This document shows, one piece after another, positions 18,630 through 22,472 of a stretch of 22,472 nt of DNA (position 1 is its first letter; each line of letters starts with the position of its first letter). Below the pieces are notes generated by a model. The model was given only the letters and a program-made list of their open reading frames with translations, was not told the origin of the DNA and made no database searches. The DNA lies in NCBI GenBank assembly GCA_020650975.1, contig JAIPMN010039835.1:939-23410 (forward strand). Direction: 5' to 3'. This stretch comes from Apostichopus californicus. Taxonomy: Eukaryota; Echinodermata; Holothuroidea; Aspidochirotida; Stichopodidae. The translations under genes were made by a program, and so were the position numbers.

Positions 18630-19620
18630 ATTAATGTTTTTTTTTTTGGTATTTAAATGCAGTTTTTATGCTGTAAACCAATTTATGAAATTAAGCATAT
18701 CAAGGTTTACGTTAATGAAAATTTCTGAGAGGTCCTCATGCTCATAAGATATATTAATATCATCGGCATAGAATGTATAATTAAACTTAGGACATGCTCA
18801 ATCAAGGTCATTGATGTAAATTTTGATTGATGAAAGTAATGGAACTAGAATGAAGGCTTAAGGAACACCAGTCAAACAGTACGAAAATGGGAATTAGCAT
18901 TTCCAATATGGAAAAGCTGGGTAAGGTTAGAAAGATAAATATTGAAACAATTGAGGTCGATGTCATGAATTCCATAATGATCCAATTTAATTAAAAGTAT
19001 ATTATGAACCGAAGTATCAAATGCTTTGGAGAGATCGAGGAAAATACCACAAGCGGATTTATGGTTTTCGAACGCGTGGACTTCGCAATATTGTCAACAA
19101 ACTTTGTTGAACAAAGCTGTTGAGTGCATGAGCCGTAGATTTCCTTGGGAGGAATCAAACTTTTTAAGAAGAATTTCATGTTTAGAATAAAGAAGGATGG
19201 TATACAGGTCTCTCCAATAAATTTAAGAAGACAGGAAGAACAGAAATTGGCATTTAGTTCCATTTTCTCATTGCTTTTGTAGATTTTGTAGACTCTACCT
19301 CTCTTCAGATCTGTTGGCATGATACCGCTTGTGACAGAAAGATAAATAGTATGGCTAAGGGCAGTGACATGAGAAACTGGTTTTATGATTTTAATGTCAT
19401 CATGTCCAGCACTGTTTCATTTAGTTAATGCATCCAATCAACGGAGTTGGTGTTCGTCCGTAGGACGTATTCTTGATGTTGCGATTGCTATTCTTGATAA
19501 ATAACCACTATACGAAATTCTGAGTTATTCACAATATTACCTGTTAATGTTTTCCAATGCTTTCCAAGTAGTCGTTAAATACATCGATTGCATCTTTAGC
19601 TCAGTAATACTTTCTCCATT
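18630..19620 (-). pseudogene. LINE (Jockey/CR1-like) reverse transcriptase remnant
   Basis: On the minus strand, blocks appear in the canonical order of non-LTR reverse transcriptases. FNDYLESIGK (near 19615) is followed by NSAGHDDIKIIKPVSH, SVTSGIMPTDLKRGRVYKIY (the VP-x-LK-x-ARVIPIYKSGD block), [20 protein letters not shown] (the FR-x-STxHAL block), and remnants of [18 protein letters not shown]. Further blocks are [13 protein letters not shown], a catalytic YADDINISYEHEDLSEIF (YADD at 18770-18759) and NVNLDMLNFINW. Then the frame ends and noncoding sequence shared with 4235-4450 begins, so thumb and C-terminal regions are missing. Several stops and shifts are present. YADD itself is intact but the protein is not. 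Confidence 0.88.
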
Positions 19621-19766
19621 TTCGGAGAGTTCATTAATGGATAGTTAATATTACGATCATTTCCATAGATCACTAAACTATTAAGATATGATGTAATAGA
19701 ACATTGGTAGGCAATGCAGGTGCCCGTGCTATTGCAGAGGTTAGACCTACCGCATTGTGACAGAAC

Positions 19767-20042
19767 TTGTCTAATATGTCGAGGTTAGATTCGGTCATCA
19801 GACACATGCAAGGGTGGGTCTATTGTCCCGGTATTACTGTGTTTAACATGAGTGCAGCCTGCAATAATTCAAAACATTTCACGATGCACGTTGCAATGGG
19901 AAGTCTCAACGGGAAAGAAGCTATGGTTCTGAAAGATTCTGGTTGTTCTTGGGTTGTGGTTAGACAAAATTTACTTAATCCGCAACATATGAGGAGGGAA
20001 GTTAGATCCTGTATGTTAGTTGACGGAACAGTTAGAAGTTAG
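19767..20042 (+). pseudogene. Gypsy-type aspartic protease
   Basis: This 91-codon open frame carries a retropepsin-like fold signature: residues 43-70 read VAMGSLNGKEAMVLKDSGC followed by SWVVVRQNLL. The catalytic D-S-G is at residues 57-59, in the D-[ST]-G-C-S-x-V-V-V context typical of Ty3/Gypsy proteases, and VDGTVR lies near the end. The methionine start is arbitrary, since the real protein is cut from a gag-pol precursor. After the stop at 20040, a shifted frame continues with SPEAQACMPNTLYYVR, matching the usual sequence after the protease flap. The role in life was maturation of the element's own polyprotein; the element is now broken. Confidence 0.8.
19768..19812 (+). pseudogene. Gag zinc-knuckle remnant
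   Basis: The frame gives CLIC-RG-stop-IRSSDTCK, which keeps the C-x2-C-x4-H-x4-C spacing with the histidine position read as arginine and an internal stop. It lies one frame away from the protease that follows, as expected of a decayed gag-pol junction. Confidence 0.45.
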
Positions 20043-20940
20043 GCTGTAGCGATTGTGACAATTACAAAAGCCATATTTGAAAAGCTCACCTGAAGCACAA
20101 GCGTGTATGCCTAATACCTTATATTATGTTAGATAATGTTAGCTATAGGAGTGCTCAGTTCACTTGGTATTTAAATCTGAACTTAATGAAAGTAATGGGC
20201 ATTTGTTCAGTCTTTAAAGCAGTTAAATACTTATCCTTATTGAACGGTACATTAAAGCTAATGTTTAAAAGGATGTGCCTTTAAATGCCTCGTCTAATGT
20301 TCGCATTCAGATAAATATCTCGAGAAGGCACATGTTTTGCCTCATTTGAACTCAATCATGGACATTGACAGAATCACCGTACCAAACGGCAAACTTAAAA
20401 GAATTGTGGTCAGGATAGGCAGATGATCAAGAAGTTATAGACCAACTTATGAGTATGAACTTGATTTGCTCAATAGGATATATCGCAACAAATGCAAATT
20501 GGAAAATAATGCGCTTCTATATGCGTCTCGATTGGTGTAAGAAAAATTATGATAGTCACACTATAAGACGTTTTCAAGTAGATCACAATGTGCTTATTTT
20601 ATCACTTACCAGTACAATAAACTGGTTACTCAGTTGAAAGGTCTGCACAAGTTCGTGCAAAAGTTCTCTCGATTATCGTATTGATGGTATACTACTTTAA
20701 AAAGTGTTTAATGCAAATATTTTGAAGAAGTACATTACCCGCAAGGAAATGATAATAATGGCGATAGTAATTACACTCATGAATATTACCTAACAAACAT
20801 TGTTGCAACCTCTGTTATTGAGTGTGATTTCCTAGATAGTCATGACACATATGTGTAGAACGTCAGTAATGTTCGCCACTCGGACAGTGAAAATCTTCTT
20901 GTATTAACTCCATATGGTTTCGACTGAAACAATACTGTAT
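20043..20940 (+). pseudogene. Gypsy protease-to-RT linker, decayed
   Basis: The stretch is full of stops. Near 20090-20125 the frame SPEAQACMPNTLYY continues the protease domain. Around 20446-20640 another frame, ELDLLNRIYRNKCKLENNAL and later QYNKLVTQLKGLHK, is loosely reminiscent of an H2C2-type segment (LYR...VVPxxYRxxVLxLAH) that some Gypsy lineages carry, but the zinc ligands are not clear. Near 20830-20930, NVSNVRHSDSENLLVL leads to the RT start. Confidence 0.45.
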
Positions 20941-21783
20941 ATATAGATGTAAATCCTGCCCTTAGTAGTAAGCAAACTCAAGAGCTGAACCACTTTTTTT
21001 TAGACCTTATCAAAATATTATCTGACTTTCCTTAGGCCTACTCATGATATCACACTTTTAGGGACCAGATCAGGCAAAGCAGTAACACCTTCCGTATGCA
21101 CTCCAAGGAGTCCTTAAAATAAGAAATTGCTAAAATACTAGGATTGAATGTGATAAATCTTCAATTTCAAATTATAGTGTTCCTTTGGTGATTGTAGAGA
21201 AAACTGATGAGGGTAACATAGTTTGAGTATCAACATGAAAGTAACTACGTTCGATGCATAAACTATCTGACAAACCCAGATGAAATATTTGCAAGATTAG
21301 TCAGGTATGTACTCATTTCACGAAGCTGATTTTGCCAAATTCCAGTTTAGACAAACGTCAGACTCATGGGCGTAGTATGGGGTGCGGGGTGCCGATGCAC
21401 CTACCCACAGCAGCCCGAGTTCCGCACGAATTATTTGTACGACGATTTCTACGCGTGCGCTCGCTCACCGAGACTGAGTTCCCTTGAAATCGGAACCCCC
21501 CCCCCTCCCCTCTCGGCTCAGACCAGCCTACGCCCCTGAACATTGACTGCTTTTACAACACCTTCAGGCTTGTTTCGGTTTCGAGTAATGCCTTTCTGGC
21601 TAGTTACTGCCACATCAACTTTTTTATCGTATGATGTGCATCTTCTTATTTGATATTGATCATGTTGAAAACTATGTCGACGATAAACTGGTTCCGATAT
21701 ATTGATTCACACTCCTACAGGGGAAAGCACTTACAAGTTTTAAATAAGCTTCTAAAAAAGATTGAGTTGTTAAATTTTCTTGT
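20941..21783 (+). pseudogene. Gypsy reverse transcriptase, interrupted
   Basis: Blocks in order, across several frames: VNPALSSKQTQELNHFF then LDLIKILSDFP (from 20949; canonical LTPxQRxELxxLLxxYxDVFSDxPG), SNYSVPLVIVEKTDEGN (canonical SPIVLVKKKDGS), KVTTFDA, NPDEIFARLVRY, and CQIPV up to 21364. After the MITE come TAFTTPSGLFRFRVMPFWLV (21546-21605), then HVENYVDD with the catalytic YVDD at 21673-21684, and HLQVLNKLLKKIELLNFLV ending near 21783. RNase H does not follow. Frames change between nearly every block, so this is a fossil. Confidence 0.82.
21365..21543. mobile_element. Small G+C-rich MITE inserted in Gypsy RT
   Basis: The ends are inverted: CATGGGCGTAG (21365-21375) against CAGGGGCGTAG read from 21538 back to 21528, 10 of 11 matching. 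Base composition changes sharply to G+C-rich between them, with a C9-T-C4 tract near 21496. Short flanking repeats GACT/TGACT (21361-21364 and 21544-21548) are candidate target-site duplications. Removing the block would bring the RT blocks CQIPV and TAFTTPSG together at about the normal distance. It encodes nothing. Confidence 0.7.
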
Positions 21784-21784
21784 C

Positions 21785-21990
21785 TGTCAGTGTTGCTTTC
21801 GCTTGTGTATTATTTGTTTAGACCTACATAAAGAACCCGTGAAACATACCTACCTTTGTTTTTGGCAGAATCAGTCTCCATGCCTTGTCTACATCAGAAC
21901 TTGTTTCTATCTCTACATTATAATCGAGAAGTTGGATCATTTAGGTTAGTCAAAGAACAACATCAAATCTTGTCTAAGATATTATAGTCA
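21785..21990 (+). repeat. Dispersed repeat, copy 2
   Basis: This is the partner of 548-740, same orientation, with an additional ~40 bases (near 21895-21935) absent from copy 1. It begins exactly where the Gypsy RT similarity stops, so it is either an inserted element or the junction of a deletion. The open frame crossing the border (21650-21949) is a chance fusion of RT sequence and repeat. Confidence 0.75.
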
Positions 21991-22472
21991 GCCCAATAAA
22001 ATTTACATATTTTTCTTTTCAAATCGTGCTTAGAAATTTTCCGTATTTCCGATGCAAATAAACACGACAATTAGAACAAACAGATTTTGGCTGCCAAATG
22101 CTATAAGAATGAACGGTCATAATTTCTACTTTATCATGCAGGGTGGCTCTAAATTCAAAGTACATTTTTCTTCCGAATAACACTTGTAAATTAACAATGT
22201 TTCAATTCTGAGCGAATTGTTCAGCTGAAAAGTTGTTAACACCTAAATCGATGCTTGGTCTCCTTTTTGTAATAATAAGTATCTAGCATCCATAGTTAGA
22301 CGTTCTCTTCAAGCTCATGACAAAAAGAGGATTAAATATTTCTGCAACATCATGTATGTGTCCTGCATCTGTTCTTGGCAGTTACACAGTACATACACAT
22401 TAGATCGTTCACCAACTTAAAATTATGGCGCGCAGCCAGCCTTTGTTGTGTAATGTGGTAAAGTCAGAATTT
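21991..22472. other. Unassigned 3' end of window
   Basis: AT-rich sequence with no gene, RNA or repeat that I recognise. Confidence 0.5.

Larger units (their letters stand above)
15525..18760 (-). repeat. Right arm of large inverted repeat
   Basis: This is the reverse-complement partner of about 4100-7535. The innermost matched block is CTGAAGCCTAAGCAAC on the minus strand near 15540, against TTGAAGCCTATGCAAA at about 7507. Matches then continue outward through 15560-16760 (close), 17650-17800 (looser, around CTGAATAAGTTT and AAGATTT), 18155-18310 (GTAACTTGA, GAAGGTGTT, CTCTGCTTAATG, CAATTTCAGAT) and 18410-18760. Private to this arm are the MITE at 16904-17280, the (TA)n tract at 18191-18209 and probably the hammerhead-like motif. 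The LINE reading frame continues beyond the arm limit to 19620, so this side keeps the longer original sequence. Confidence 0.8.
19755..21783 (+). mobile_element. Ty3/Gypsy LTR-retrotransposon remnant (internal part)
   Basis: Gag-pol pieces of a Ty3/Gypsy-type element appear in the correct order: a nucleocapsid zinc-knuckle remnant, protease, an unclear linker, and reverse transcriptase to just past YVDD. No LTRs, RNase H or integrase core are seen. The remnant ends abruptly at 21784 where the dispersed repeat begins. A LINE remnant on the opposite strand lies just upstream. A MITE interrupts the reverse transcriptase at 21365-21543. Confidence 0.82.

Noticed and set aside
15525-18760. A simple LTR pair or two-LTR retrotransposon for the long repeats
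   Set aside because: The arms are inverted, not direct, and contain LINE coding sequence at their outer ends.
21200-21225. CTGATGAGGGTAAC as another hammerhead core
   Set aside because: No stem II pairing and no GAAA follow it; this is decayed Gypsy RT sequence.

Overview
This window looks like repeat-dominated intergenic DNA from a metazoan, most likely a marine invertebrate; an echinoderm or a related deuterostome is my guess. The base composition is AT-rich. The coding remnants are animal-type transposable elements: Jockey/CR1-like LINE reverse transcriptase, Ty3/Gypsy pol and a Mutator-like transposase. There are also MITEs, a tRNA-like SINE and microsatellites. I see no bacterial-style operon, no intact host gene and no confident spliced exon. 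All recognisable coding sequence is broken by stops and frameshifts.

Layout. Positions 1-547 are low-information DNA with a (TG)n tract. Positions 548-740 are copy 1 of a dispersed repeat whose second copy is at 21785-21990. A decayed LINE reverse transcriptase lies on the minus strand at 735-1410. Nothing is recognised at 1411-4038. From about 4100 to 18760 the window is organised as a very large, diverged inverted repeat. The left arm is about 4100-7535 and the right arm about 15525-18760, with about 8 kb between them. The outer end of each arm is the same internally deleted LINE fragment, reading inward. The left arm has additionally gained a tRNA-like SINE that carries a textbook hammerhead ribozyme (minus strand, 4903-4943). 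The right arm has gained a MITE (16904-17280) and contains a hammerhead-like motif (17421-17452).

Between the arms sits a foldback-type element, about 7540-11243. It has roughly 450-bp inverted ends made of ~140-bp modules, an internal ~950-bp tandem array and a 41-bp near-perfect palindrome. Its modules repeatedly contain AGGTCAAAGGTCA, a perfect DR1 nuclear-receptor-type site. Downstream of it is a Mutator-like (MULE-type) transposase pseudogene, about 12368-13470, with its middle deleted.

Outside the right arm, the LINE reverse transcriptase continues outward to about 19620. It is followed by a Ty3/Gypsy remnant, about 19755-21783 on the plus strand: nucleocapsid knuckle, protease with DSG, and reverse transcriptase with YVDD. 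A small G+C-rich MITE (21365-21543) is inserted inside its reverse transcriptase. The last 500 bases hold the second copy of the dispersed repeat and nothing else I recognise.

Nothing here acts together as a pathway. The biology of interest is element-on-element nesting, self-cleaving RNA in a Pol III-type repeat, and transposon-borne receptor-type sites. All family assignments are from reading translations by eye; no database search was run.
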